64,000 nucleotides of DNA from an uncultured Flavobacterium sp. (GCF_963422545.1 NZ_OY730245.1:124001-188000), one strand, 5' to 3'. Shown: positions 25,944 through 34,101, counted from the stretch's first letter. Translations and numbers: made by a program. Notes: generated from the letters alone by a model not told the origin.

Positions 25944-26439
25944 ACTGATTTTTCCTCTTTTAGGATTATTGTTTTTATCGCTTTCTGCTTTTGCATTCCA
26001 TAAGTTTTATATGGGTGTTTTTCAGGTCAATTACGCGGCCGAAAAAAAAATGATTCAAATTACTTCCCGAATCTTTGTAGATGATCTGAACAACGGTATC
26101 GAAAAAAAATACCATAAAAAAACATACATCGGCACTGAGAAAGAAACTCAGGCCGATGTTGATTTATTAAAGAAATACCTTTCTGAAAATTTCACAATAA
26201 AAATAAACGGACAATTAAAACCAATAACTTTTTTGTCTAAAGAAGTAGAATCTGATGATGTTTTGGTTTGTTATTCCAGAATAAAAGATGTTGAAAAGTT
26301 TAAAACAATTGAAATTTCAAATACTATTTTGGTCGATTGGAATGCTGAACAACAGAATATTACACATATTACTGCATTTGGTACAAAAAGAAGTGTTCTC
26401 TTTACAGAATCTTCAAGGAAAGAATTGTTAAAGTATTAA
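25927..26439 (+). CDS. DUF6702 family protein
   Basis: 170 residues with one N-terminal membrane segment or signal (FPLLGLLFLSLSAFAF). A compact domain follows (HKFYMGVFQVNYAAEKKMIQ, RIFVDDLNNGIEKKY and the end TAFGTKRSVLFTE), as in the DUF6702 family. It is the last of four overlapping genes and precedes the M1 peptidase by 66 bases, an arrangement I recall as frequent in flavobacteria. A link to the peptidase is inferred from position only. Confidence 0.78.
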   Translation: MLSKNRLIFPLLGLLFLSLSAFAFHKFYMGVFQVNYAAEKKMIQITSRIFVDDLNNGIEKKYHKKTYIGTEKETQADVDLLKKYLSENFTIKINGQLKPITFLSKEVESDDVLVCYSRIKDVEKFKTIEISNTILVDWNAEQQNITHITAFGTKRSVLFTESSRKELLKY

Positions 26440-26505
26440 ATAATATATAAAACTATTAATTTAATTGTTATTTTCACACCCTGACAAAATTACCATTAAA
26501 AATTT

Positions 26506-28758
26506 ATGAAAAAACTTTCATTATTATTGCTTTTTCCTGCAATACTTATCGCTCAGGAAAAAACTGCCACCACCGTTGCGCCTAAACAACAAGGTAAATA
26601 TGATACGAACAAATTCAGTCAAATGTATGATTTGTTGGCAACACCAAATATGTTTCGTACAGCAGCCGGTGCACCGGGACCAGCATATTATCAACAACAG
26701 GCAGATTATAAAATTGATGTTGAATTAGATGATAAAAATTCAAAATTAAGTGGTTCTGAAACGATTACGTATTCAAACAATTCTCCGGATAGTTTAGAGT
26801 ATTTATGGGTTCAGTTAGATCAAAATCAGGCAAAAGCAAATACACAATCTACTTTAGCCGAAAGCGAAAAAATAAATCCTGTTTTACCATTAGATGGTTT
26901 TTCAAGTAAATATTTGAAAAAAGATTTAGAGCGTGGTTTTAATATTGAATTTGTAAAAGATGCAAAAGGAAATGCAATGTCTTATACAATCAATGAAACT
27001 ATGATGCGTATTAATCTGGTAAGTCCTTTAAAACCGGGAGAAAAAATCTCATTTTCGGTAAAATGGTGGTATAACATCAATAACTATAGAAAAGAAGCTG
27101 GAAATGGACGTTCAGGTTATGAATTATTCGAAAAAGACGGAAATAAAATATATGTAATTGCTCAGTTTTATCCTAGAATGGCTGTTTACAACGATGTTGA
27201 AGGATGGCAAAATATGCAATTCTGGGGAAGCGGAGAATTCGCATTACCTTTTGGGAATTTTGATGTAAATATTACCGTTCCGGCAGATCACGTAATCGAT
27301 GCAACAGGAGAATTGACAAACAGAGCAGAAGTTTTTACTCCGGAACAGGTAAAACGTTACGAACAAGCTCAGAAATCATTTGATAAACCGGTTGTAATTG
27401 TTACACAAGCAGAAGCAGAAGTAACTGAAAAAGGTTTCTCTGAAAAGAAAAAAACCTGGAAATTTAGTGCTAAAAATGTTCGTGATTTTGGAATTGCTTC
27501 GTCAAGAAAATTCATTTACGATGCAATGGCTGTAAAATTAGGAGGTAAAATTGTAATGGCAGAGTCAGTTTATCCAAAAGAAGCAAATCCGCTTTGGGGA
27601 GAAACTTCGACAATGACTATAGCGCATACTTTAAAAAGTTATTCATCACATACATTTGATTATCCTTATCCAAAAGCAGTATCAGTTTCTGCAGAAGATC
27701 AGGGAATGGAATATCCAATGATTTGCTGGAATTATGGTCGTCCTGACGAAAATGGAGTGACAAGTAAAGAAGTTAAAAACGGAATGATTGGCGTTGTAAT
27801 TCACGAAGTAGGACACAACTTTTTCCCGATGATTGTAAACTCTGACGAGCGTCAATGGACTTGGATGGATGAAGGTTTGAATTCATTTATGCAATATATG
27901 GCGGAACAGGAATTAGATCCAAATTTTCCTTCAAGACGTGGTCCTGCAAAAAATATTGTTCCTTACATGAGTGGAGATCAAAAGTTTTTAGAGCCAATTA
28001 TGTCAAACTCTGAAACCATTGCTCAATTTGGAAATAACGCTTACGGAAAACCGGCAACAGGACTTAATCTTTTAAGAGAAGTTGTTATGGGACGTGAATT
28101 GTTTGATTATGCTTTTAAAACATACGCAAACAGATGGAAGTTCAAGCACCCAACTCCTGAAGATTTCTTTAGAACTATGGAAGACGCTTCTGCCGTAGAT
28201 TTAGATTGGTTTTTTAGAGGATGGTTTTATTCAACAGATTTCGTAGATATCGGAATAAAAGAGGTGAAACAATATTATGTTTCTGAAACTCCAACAGCTG
28301 ATATCAAAGATGTAAAAGTTAAAAAAGGACGTTTCGGATTTGATAAAGGACCATTTGTATACTTAGTTTCCAGCGATAATGCCGAGGTTAGCGCTTCGAC
28401 TAAAAAACCGTTGAAAGTAGCTGATTTTAAATTATTGTCAGATTATGTAGATCAAACTTTTACAGCAGAAGAAAAAGCAAGTTTAAAATCGCCTAAATAT
28501 TTCTATGAAGTAGAATTTAATAAGCCAGGCGGAATGATTATGCCAATTCTTGTTGAGATCACTTATGAAGATGGTATAAAACAAAACTATCAGTATCCGG
28601 CTCAAATCTGGAGAAAAAATAATGATACAGCTAAGAAAGTTTATGCAACTGATAAAGCGATCAAAAGCATTCAGATCGATCCAAAATTAATGACGGCTGA
28701 TATTGATGTGACCAATAATTCATGGCCAAAAACAGAAGAAAAGTCAAAATTTGATTAA
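26506..28758 (+). CDS. M1 family zinc metallopeptidase
   Basis: A 750-residue exported aminopeptidase-like enzyme. Signal peptide at about 1-16 (LLLLFPAILIAQ). The zinc site is H433-E434-V-G-H437 with E456 (WMDEGLNSF), 18 residues after the second histidine, as in gluzincins. The substrate-binding GxMEN loop appears as DQGMEYP. The domain order is the usual beta-saddle, thermolysin-like catalytic domain and C-terminal beta region. It probably trims peptides in the periplasm or at the surface. No T9SS C-terminal sorting domain is visible. It follows DUF6702 and ends in a terminator. Confidence 0.92.
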   Translation: MKKLSLLLLFPAILIAQEKTATTVAPKQQGKYDTNKFSQMYDLLATPNMFRTAAGAPGPAYYQQQADYKIDVELDDKNSKLSGSETITYSNNSPDSLEYLWVQLDQNQAKANTQSTLAESEKINPVLPLDGFSSKYLKKDLERGFNIEFVKDAKGNAMSYTINETMMRINLVSPLKPGEKISFSVKWWYNINNYRKEAGNGRSGYELFEKDGNKIYVIAQFYPRMAVYNDVEGWQNMQFWGSGEFALPFGNFDVNITVPADHVIDATGELTNRAEVFTPEQVKRYEQAQKSFDKPVVIVTQAEAEVTEKGFSEKKKTWKFSAKNVRDFGIASSRKFIYDAMAVKLGGKIVMAESVYPKEANPLWGETSTMTIAHTLKSYSSHTFDYPYPKAVSVSAEDQGMEYPMICWNYGRPDENGVTSKEVKNGMIGVVIHEVGHNFFPMIVNSDERQWTWMDEGLNSFMQYMAEQELDPNFPSRRGPAKNIVPYMSGDQKFLEPIMSNSETIAQFGNNAYGKPATGLNLLREVVMGRELFDYAFKTYANRWKFKHPTPEDFFRTMEDASAVDLDWFFRGWFYSTDFVDIGIKEVKQYYVSETPTADIKDVKVKKGRFGFDKGPFVYLVSSDNAEVSASTKKPLKVADFKLLSDYVDQTFTAEEKASLKSPKYFYEVEFNKPGGMIMPILVEITYEDGIKQNYQYPAQIWRKNNDTAKKVYATDKAIKSIQIDPKLMTADIDVTNNSWPKTEEKSKFD

Positions 28759-28768
28759 AGATAAAAGG

Positions 28769-28800
28769 AAAAAGACTCTGAAAAGAGTCTTTTTTTTTAA
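28769..28800 (+). terminator. Terminator after the M1 peptidase
   Basis: AAAAAGACTC (28769-28778) pairs with GAGTCTTTTT (28785-28794) around TGAAAA and is followed by T residues. Confidence 0.88.
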
Positions 28801-28833
28801 GTAAATTTTAAAACTGTCAGCTACAAAATTTAA

Positions 28834-28841
28834 TATCTTTG
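28834..28841 (+). promoter_or_regulatory. Predicted -7 promoter element of tatA
   Basis: TATCTTTG matches TAnnTTTG and lies 21 bases before the ATG at 28863. An upstream TTG at the usual distance is not evident. Confidence 0.45.
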
Positions 28842-28862
28842 TGGCATATAAAAATTAAAGAT

Positions 28863-29210
28863 ATGTTTGGTATAGGAGGAGGAGAATTAGTTTTCATACT
28901 ATTTATAGTTCTAATGCTTTTTGGTTCAGACAAAGTGCCGGAAATTGCCCGTACAATGGGTAAAGCAATGGCACAATTGAAAAATGCAACCAACGATATT
29001 AAAAGTGAAATTCAGAAAGGTGCCGAGGCTAATGGTCTTGATACAAAATCCCTTACTGATATAACAGGAAATATCAACGCCCAAATAAATGATGCGAAAT
29101 CTAACATATTGGGTGATTCGACTAATTTATTAGGAGATACTGCAACAGAAATAGATAAAGTAAAAGAAGACATCGATTCTATCTCAGGACCTGTAAAACG
29201 CCAAATGTAA
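28863..29210 (+). CDS. Twin-arginine translocase TatA/TatB family protein
   Basis: A 115-residue inner-membrane protein. One N-terminal membrane helix (GELVFILFIVLMLFG), the hinge SDKVPEIARTMGKAM, an amphipathic helix and a polar tail. This is the TatA/B fold that forms the channel for folded proteins. The invariant F-G-x-x-K/P hinge reads FGSDKVP. It could serve as TatA or TatB; no tatC is nearby. The ATG at 28863 (MFGIGGG) is chosen over an upstream TTG that overlaps the predicted promoter. It shares one base (TAATG) with the PAP2 gene. Confidence 0.88.
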   Translation: MFGIGGGELVFILFIVLMLFGSDKVPEIARTMGKAMAQLKNATNDIKSEIQKGAEANGLDTKSLTDITGNINAQINDAKSNILGDSTNLLGDTATEIDKVKEDIDSISGPVKRQM

Positions 29211-29773
29211 TGCTCGAAAAAATAAAAGAATTAGATACAAATCTATTTGTATACCTTAACGGATTAGGTTCAGAAACATACGATAAACTTTGGCTTATTA
29301 TTACCAGTCAATTGAATTGGACACCATTTTTTCTACTTCTTTTTTATCTTATTTATAAAAAAGTAGGAGGAAAGCAAACTTTGTATATTGTATTATTTAT
29401 AGCTGTTTTGTTGACTTTTACAGATCAGGTAACCAATTTGTTTAAATACAATTTTCAGCGTCTGCGTCCGTGTAATAATCCCGAAATCAATTCGTTTATT
29501 CGCGTAGTTCAGGTTAGAAATTCATATAGTTTTTTCTCTGGTCATGCTGCTAATACAATGGCGGTTGCCACGTTTTTATTCTTAGTCTTAAAACGTCATT
29601 TCAAGTATTTAGGATTCTTGTTTTTATGGCCGTTAATCTTCGCTTATAGCCGAATTTACTTAGGATTGCACTATCCGGGAGACATTCTAACAGGATATTT
29701 CTTTGGAGCACTTTTCGGATCTTTACTTTATTTAGTATACAGAAAGCTAAAACCACAATATTTTCCGGGATAG
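29210..29773 (+). CDS. PAP2 superfamily phosphatase
   Basis: A 187-residue membrane phosphatase with the three PAP2 motifs: K79-x6-R86-P87 (KYNFQRLRP), S110-G-H112 in FSGHA, and S147-R-x5-H154-x3-D158 in SRIYLGLHYPGD. About five membrane helices. Enzymes of this class dephosphorylate phosphatidic acid, undecaprenyl pyrophosphate or related lipids at the outer face of the inner membrane. The substrate here is not determined. It overlaps the tat gene by one base. Confidence 0.9.
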   Translation: MLEKIKELDTNLFVYLNGLGSETYDKLWLIITSQLNWTPFFLLLFYLIYKKVGGKQTLYIVLFIAVLLTFTDQVTNLFKYNFQRLRPCNNPEINSFIRVVQVRNSYSFFSGHAANTMAVATFLFLVLKRHFKYLGFLFLWPLIFAYSRIYLGLHYPGDILTGYFFGALFGSLLYLVYRKLKPQYFPG

Positions 29774-29779
29774 TTTTTT

Positions 29780-29860
29780 GGAGCTATTTCCAGCTGTACG
29801 CTATATCTTTTGTTTTTTAAAGAAAAAAACAAAAGGATGCCGCTTCCATCTGGGCTAGGA
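29780..29860 (+). repeat. Structured intergenic element of unknown function
   Basis: The element begins GGAGCTATTTCCAGCTG and ends near CATCTGGGCTAGG. Between them a stem of T-rich (29806-29818) and A-rich (29823-29837) arms can form a hairpin. From memory, very similar sequences with the same ends occur between genes in other flavobacteria. That is recall, not a search. It contains no convincing reading frame and lies directly after the PAP2 stop. Confidence 0.5.
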
Positions 29861-29893
29861 CTCTAGTTTTCAAAAGAAAATTAAGATCAAATT

Positions 29894-29922
29894 TGAATTA
29901 CCTCCTGCTTCAGTTGGAGGAC
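29894..29922. repeat. CCTCC-loop-GGAGG hairpin, degenerate copy
   Basis: GAATTACCTCCTGC is partly complementary to TTGGAGGACTAAAAATTC. It is related to the perfect palindrome at 30766-30799. Confidence 0.4.
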
Positions 29923-29941
29923 TAAAAATTCAACTCAATAT

Positions 29942-29986
29942 AAAAGGCTTTAGTCAAAACACAATGTTTTGGCTAAAGCCTTTTTT
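29942..29986. terminator. Bidirectional terminator between PAP2 and PhyH genes
   Basis: 19-base arms at 29942-29960 and 29966-29984 pair with one wobble around a 5-base loop, with T residues after the right arm. Confidence 0.86.
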
Positions 29987-30024
29987 AATTTAAAGAAAGT
30001 TCAGAACCTTAGCAAATCAGCATC

Positions 30025-30753
30025 TTAGTTACTTTGAAGAATTGTTTTTTCGCTCCATTGTAATCCATCAGGAAGTTCTTGTTTGCTGAACTCGATATGA
30101 ATAACTCTTCTTCTTTCGTTATTTGTAGTTTTGTTTGAAGCATGAAACAATAAAGGTTTCATAATCATGATTCCGCCTTTTTCAACTTCGCAGATTGTTT
30201 CTTTTTCACTTTCAATCGAAAGATTTTCGACTCTCAAAATTCCTTTTGAATGTGAATTGTTTATGACTTTCAAAGCGCCATTATCTTTGGTAGTTTTATC
30301 AATATGAATTCGTATTGTAAAATTATTTTCAAGGATTTCTTTGGGAGGTCGAACTGCAAATTGATTTTGCTTTACAGTCCAGTTTTCGAAATTTTCGACT
30401 TCGATTTTTTTATCAACCGAAATAGTTAAATCCTGATGATAAGCCACAAACCAATTCGACTTCTCGGGTTTGTCAAAATAGATTGATTTCGTTATAAAAT
30501 ACCCTTTACCAAAAGTTGATTCAATAATTTCTTTTAAATTTTGATTGAAAATAAAAGGTAAAGTTTCAGGAATTTCTCTATGAAATTGCCTTATTGCAAA
30601 CAAATCCTGAGATTTTCTAAAAGTTGCATTTTCATTTGAATTTTCCGTTACATTTTCAATTAATGAAATTAGTTTCTCAATTTCATTTTCAGAATAGATA
30701 TTATCGATAATTGCAAAACCTTCGGAATTTATTTCGGTGCTGTAATTCATCAT
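30025..30753 (-). CDS. Phytanoyl-CoA dioxygenase (PhyH) family protein
   Basis: A 242-residue Fe(II)/2-oxoglutarate oxygenase. The iron ligands are H106-x-D108 (AYHQD) and H204 (LLFHASNKT). R215 or a neighbour in NNERRRVIHIEF is the probable 2-oxoglutarate anchor. The family hydroxylates small molecules (phytanoyl-CoA, ectoine and others); the substrate here is unknown. It follows an O-methyltransferase gene on the same strand, with a perfect palindrome between. The pair may or may not form one operon. Confidence 0.85.
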   Translation of the reverse strand: MMNYSTEINSEGFAIIDNIYSENEIEKLISLIENVTENSNENATFRKSQDLFAIRQFHREIPETLPFIFNQNLKEIIESTFGKGYFITKSIYFDKPEKSNWFVAYHQDLTISVDKKIEVENFENWTVKQNQFAVRPPKEILENNFTIRIHIDKTTKDNGALKVINNSHSKGILRVENLSIESEKETICEVEKGGIMIMKPLLFHASNKTTNNERRRVIHIEFSKQELPDGLQWSEKTILQSN

Positions 30754-30765
30754 TAAAGTAATTGT

Positions 30766-30799
30766 TGAATAGCCTCCAGCTAAAGCTGGAGGCTATTCA
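30766..30799. repeat. Perfect 15-base palindrome between PhyH and O-methyltransferase genes
   Basis: TGAATAGCCTCCAGC (30766-30780) and GCTGGAGGCTATTCA (30785-30799) are exact inverted repeats around TAAA. T residues follow only on the plus strand, where no gene ends, so it is not a normal terminator for the minus-strand genes. It may instead be a REP-like unit, an mRNA stabiliser or an attenuator in the pair. Confidence 0.7.
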
Positions 30800-30810
30800 T
30801 TTTTTTAATT

Positions 30811-31452
30811 CTATAAAACCCTGCTCACTGTCAATCCATCACGAATTGGTAATAAAACTGTTTCAACTCTAGGATCATTTTTTAGAAGTGAATTATACTC
30901 TAAAAGCACTTTTGTACTAATGTCATTTGGGTGAACAGGTTCCAGAATTTTTCCGCTCCATAAAACATTATCAGATAAAATGATTCCGCCTTTATTCATT
31001 TTCGGAACAATCATTTCCCAATAATTCAGGTAGTTTTCTTTATCGGCATCAATAAAAACCAAATCAAACTTAACATCCAGAGTTGGGATAATATCAACTG
31101 CTTCTCCTAAATGCTGAAAAATTTGCTTTCCCCAAGCAGAGGCATCAAAATATTTGCGTTGAAAATCAATTAATTCTTCTTTAATGTCAATGGTGTGTAA
31201 TTGTCCATTTTCCTGCATTCCTTCGCATAAACATAAGGCAGCGTATCCAGTATAAGTTCCGATTTCAAGAATATTTACCGGACGAATTAATTTAGACAGC
31301 ATACTTAAAACACGACCTTGAAAATGTCCGCTTAACATTCTTGGTAAAAGTATTTTCTGGTACGTTTCCTTGTTTAATTTCGCCAATAATTCTGGTTCGT
31401 TTTCAGAATGTTGCTCGATATAATCTTCTAAGTCTTGTGATATAAAATGCAT
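30811..31452 (-). CDS. SAM-dependent O-methyltransferase (COMT-like, class I)
   Basis: A 213-residue enzyme of the Methyltransf_3 family (catechol/caffeoyl-CoA type). The SAM-binding motif is EIGTYTGYAALCL at 63-75. The metal-binding residues are D135 (FIDADKENY) and D161-N162 (LSDNVLWSG), with E or D in the usual third position nearby. Members methylate hydroxyls of small phenolics in the cytoplasm. The substrate is unknown. Confidence 0.9.
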   Translation of the reverse strand: MHFISQDLEDYIEQHSENEPELLAKLNKETYQKILLPRMLSGHFQGRVLSMLSKLIRPVNILEIGTYTGYAALCLCEGMQENGQLHTIDIKEELIDFQRKYFDASAWGKQIFQHLGEAVDIIPTLDVKFDLVFIDADKENYLNYWEMIVPKMNKGGIILSDNVLWSGKILEPVHPNDISTKVLLEYNSLLKNDPRVETVLLPIRDGLTVSRVL

Positions 31453-31519
31453 GTTATTGATCTTCTAAATTTGAAGAGCAAAAATACAAAAAATATTGGC
31501 TCACTTTTTTGCATAAAAA

Positions 31520-31546
31520 AAACCATTCCGTAAAACGGAATGGTTT
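31520..31546 (-). terminator. Terminator of the small lipoprotein gene
   Basis: AAACCATTCCGT and ACGGAATGGTTT form a perfect 12-base stem with a 3-base loop; on the minus strand a T-run follows. It lies 22 bases past the lipoprotein stop. Confidence 0.88.
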
Positions 31547-31567
31547 CATTTTTGAATATGGAAGAAA

Positions 31568-31900
31568 CTATTTTTTCAAAGCATCATTAACTTCCTTAGC
31601 AGTTTTTACTGTTCCGTCTTTAGCAGCTTTAGCAGCATTTTCTACTTTTTCAGCGCCTTTTTTAGTAGCATCTTTTACGTCCTCAGCGGCTTTTTTAGTA
31701 GCATCTTTTACATCTGTAGCAGCATTTTCTGTTTTGCTGACAGCACTGTCTTTTACTTCTTTAATATCTGTTGTTAAAGAATCAACTTTGTTTCCAAGAG
31801 TTAACTCGTCTTCTGCTGGTTTTGGTTCTTTCTTTTCACAAGATTGAACAGCGAATGCTAATAAAGCGATAACAGCTAAGCTTAAAATTTGTTTTTTCAT
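31568..31900 (-). CDS. Small lipoprotein with LEA-like KDA/KKA repeats
   Basis: 110 residues with a lipoprotein signal (LLAFAVQSC, lipidated Cys 21). The rest is a highly charged, alanine-rich helix. Repeats such as DVKDATKKAAEDVKDATKK and the following GAEKVENAAKAAKDG have an 11-residue-like rhythm, similar to late-embryogenesis or apolipoprotein-type amphipathic helices. Function unknown; a periplasmic or outer-membrane stress role is a guess. It is monocistronic with its own terminator. The opposite strand also has an open frame here, but that is an effect of the repeats. Confidence 0.8.
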   Translation of the reverse strand: MKKQILSLAVIALLAFAVQSCEKKEPKPAEDELTLGNKVDSLTTDIKEVKDSAVSKTENAATDVKDATKKAAEDVKDATKKGAEKVENAAKAAKDGTVKTAKEVNDALKK

Positions 31901-32113
31901 GATGAATAATTTTTTTAGGTTATAAAATTTAAAGGTTATAAAGCTGAAAAATAAAGATACACATTTTTAAATGATTGAGCTCTTTGTAAGATTATTTTTC
32001 TTTTGAGAGCAAAAACAATACTCGTGCCAAATTTTTATTTTTAGATCTGAAGCTTTAAATTTTTTTAAGAAAATTCACTTTTTAAAAACAAGACTATGAT
32101 TATTGTTAAGTTA

Positions 32114-32707
32114 TTATTTGATAACTAAAGTATTTTCGTTTTTTGAAAAATCGGTTAAAGTAATATTGAAAAGCACAGTTAACTCTTTACCAGCTTTAAC
32201 GACTCCAAGTGCTGCTGATGGAGCTGTCATTTCAAAATCAGCAAAAGTCATACGATTAGAACCTTGTAAAACAAAAGTGTCGCTATCATTTGATGATACT
32301 CTTACTTGAGTTTTGTAATCTTTGCTTACGCCGGCAATAGTATAGGTTCCGGTTAGAAGCCATGTTGTTTCGTTTACTTTATCAGCAGATTTTAGAATAT
32401 ATTTAATGTTTTTATATGTTTTGGTATCTAAAGCTTCATAAGCCACATTATCCATGCTGGTTTTGCTGCTTTTTATGCTTTCGGCTAATAATGTAATCGT
32501 TAAATTTTTAATGTCTATTAGTTTTGAATCCGTAACGATTAAATTGGCGCCACCAGTTCCTTCTGAAGATCTCATTGTCCAATCATGTATGTTAGAAGTT
32601 CCTGCAACTTCAAAAGTTGATTTTGATAAGCTATATCTCCTTTGTGCGTTTAGTTGTAATGATAATGTGATTACTACTGCTAATAAAATTGATTTGATCG
32701 TTTTCAT
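32114..32707 (-). CDS. YceI-family periplasmic protein
   Basis: 197 residues with a signal peptide (LLAVVITLSLQLNAQ). The YceI beta-barrel lipocalin-like fold is indicated by STFEVAGTSNIHDWTM at the start, the KSIKSSKTSMDNVAYEAL region and the C-terminal MTFADFEMTAPSAALG. Relatives bind isoprenoid quinones or other long hydrophobic molecules in the periplasm. The ligand here is unknown. A TAAATTTG promoter-like element lies at 32783-32790 on the minus strand. Confidence 0.9.
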   Translation of the reverse strand: MKTIKSILLAVVITLSLQLNAQRRYSLSKSTFEVAGTSNIHDWTMRSSEGTGGANLIVTDSKLIDIKNLTITLLAESIKSSKTSMDNVAYEALDTKTYKNIKYILKSADKVNETTWLLTGTYTIAGVSKDYKTQVRVSSNDSDTFVLQGSNRMTFADFEMTAPSAALGVVKAGKELTVLFNITLTDFSKNENTLVIK

Positions 32708-32943
32708 CTGAATGTGGTATTTAGTTAAATCTTAGATCTGGTTATGGTTTTGATTATAAGATCAGATCTTTTTCCTGAGTCAAATTTATTACGAAGGAAT
32801 TGTAAAAGAGCTGATAAAAATCATGGTTAGAATTTTATTAAAGACTTATAATAAACAATTGAAATTCTCAAAGAATATTTTTCGTTTTATTGATTTTTGA
32901 GCAATAATGGTTCTAAAAACCAATAAAAAATGACAAAAGTGAT

Positions 32944-32951
32944 TAACTTTG
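32944..32951 (+). promoter_or_regulatory. Predicted -7 promoter element of rlmN (leaderless?)
   Basis: TAACTTTG matches TAnnTTTG. The rlmN ATG follows only 4 bases later, so transcription would begin at or next to the start codon and give an essentially leaderless mRNA. Confidence 0.45.
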
Positions 32952-32955
32952 CACC

Positions 32956-34005
32956 ATGCAAATCGAGAAAAAAGACATAAGAGCCTTATCAAAAGATCAA
33001 TTGCGAGATTTTTTTGTCGCAAATAACGACAAAGCTTTTCGCGGAAATCAGGTGTATGAATGGTTGTGGAGTAAAGGAGCACATAGTTTTGACGATATGA
33101 CGAATGTTGCCAAAGCAACACGTTCTATGCTTGAAGAGAATTTTGTAATCAATCATATTAAGGTTGATACTATGCAGCGCAGCAGTGACGGAACTGTAAA
33201 AAATGCCGTTCGCTTACATGATGGTTTGGTAGTAGAATCTGTTTTAATTCCAACCGAAACCAGAACAACAGCTTGTGTTTCTAGTCAGGTAGGTTGTAGT
33301 TTAGATTGTAATTTCTGTGCTACTGCACGTTTAAAAAGAATGCGAAATCTGGAACCGGGAGAAATCTACGATCAGGTTATTGCCATTGACAAAGAAAGCC
33401 GTTTGTATCACAATCACCCACTTTCGAATATTGTTTTTATGGGAATGGGAGAACCTTTGATGAATTATAATAATGTAATCAAAGCTATCGATATGATTAC
33501 CTCTCCGGAAGGTTTAGGAATGTCACCAAAACGTATTATGGTATCGACTTCCGGAATTCCGAAAATGATTAAAAAGATGGCAGATGATGATGTGAAATTC
33601 AAATTGGCAGTTTCTTTGCATTCGGCTATTGATGAAATTCGTGCACGGATCATGCCTTTCAGTAAAAACTTTCCATTGGCAGAATTGAGAGAATCATTAG
33701 AATATTGGTATAGAAAGACAAAAAATAAGATTTCGTACGAATATGTAGTCTGGAAAGGAATCAATGACGATAAAGCTTCAATTGATGCATTGGTGAAATT
33801 CTGTAAATATGTGCCATGTAAGGTCAACTTAATCGAATACAACCCAATTGATGACGGAGAGTTTCAACAAGCTTCTGAGGAGTCTATTATGGCTTATATA
33901 AAAGCTTTAGAAAATATTGGTGTTGTTGTGAAAGTACGCCGCAGCCGCGGAAAAGATATTGATGCAGCTTGCGGGCAATTGGCAAATAAAGAAGCAGAAA
34001 TGTAG
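32956..34005 (+). CDS. rlmN: Dual-specificity 23S rRNA/tRNA adenine C2-methyltransferase
   Basis: A radical-SAM enzyme that methylates A2503 of 23S rRNA and A37 of some tRNAs. The 349 residues contain the cluster-binding C114-x3-C118-x2-C121 (GCSLDCNFC) and the methyl-carrying/resolving cysteine C339 near the C terminus (DAACGQL). Other family motifs are VFMGMGEPLMNY, VSTSGIP and KLAVSLHSA. The start MQIEKKD is that of related flavobacterial proteins as I recall them. The gene is alone, with a -7 element immediately upstream. Confidence 0.97.
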   Translation: MQIEKKDIRALSKDQLRDFFVANNDKAFRGNQVYEWLWSKGAHSFDDMTNVAKATRSMLEENFVINHIKVDTMQRSSDGTVKNAVRLHDGLVVESVLIPTETRTTACVSSQVGCSLDCNFCATARLKRMRNLEPGEIYDQVIAIDKESRLYHNHPLSNIVFMGMGEPLMNYNNVIKAIDMITSPEGLGMSPKRIMVSTSGIPKMIKKMADDDVKFKLAVSLHSAIDEIRARIMPFSKNFPLAELRESLEYWYRKTKNKISYEYVVWKGINDDKASIDALVKFCKYVPCKVNLIEYNPIDDGEFQQASEESIMAYIKALENIGVVVKVRRSRGKDIDAACGQLANKEAEM

Positions 34006-34011
34006 AGAAAT

Positions 34012-34091
34012 ATTCCGTTAGGAATAATTGATCGGTAGAAATAAAAATATTGGCAAAGTGAATTTGTTCCATAGGAACATCTGATCGCATC
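34012..34091. repeat. Two TTCC-x-AGGAA hairpin-tip repeats
   Basis: ATTCCGTTAGGAATAATTGA with TCGGTAGAAA after it (34012-34041), and TTGTTCCATAGGAACATCTG with ATCG after it (34064-34087), share the TTCC..AGGAA..TGATCG pattern. A third copy is at 37678-37706. They lie between rlmN and its terminator. Confidence 0.5.
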
Positions 34092-34101
34092 ATTACATAA
34101 G

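Noticed and set aside
26506..28758. M1 peptidase as a type IX secretion substrate
   Set aside because: No conserved C-terminal sorting domain is visible; the end is a short polar tail.
28839..28862. TTG start for the TatA/B protein
   Set aside because: It overlaps the predicted promoter, and the family begins at MFGIGGG, the ATG at 28863.
31509..31847. Plus-strand frame of 112 codons opposite the LEA-like lipoprotein
   Set aside because: Alanine/phenylalanine-rich sequence caused by reading the repeats backwards; it begins in the terminator.
32761..32800. Riboswitch upstream of the YceI gene (GATCTGG...AGATCAGATC)
   Set aside because: Only a weak stem with no known ligand-binding core; more likely an ordinary promoter region.
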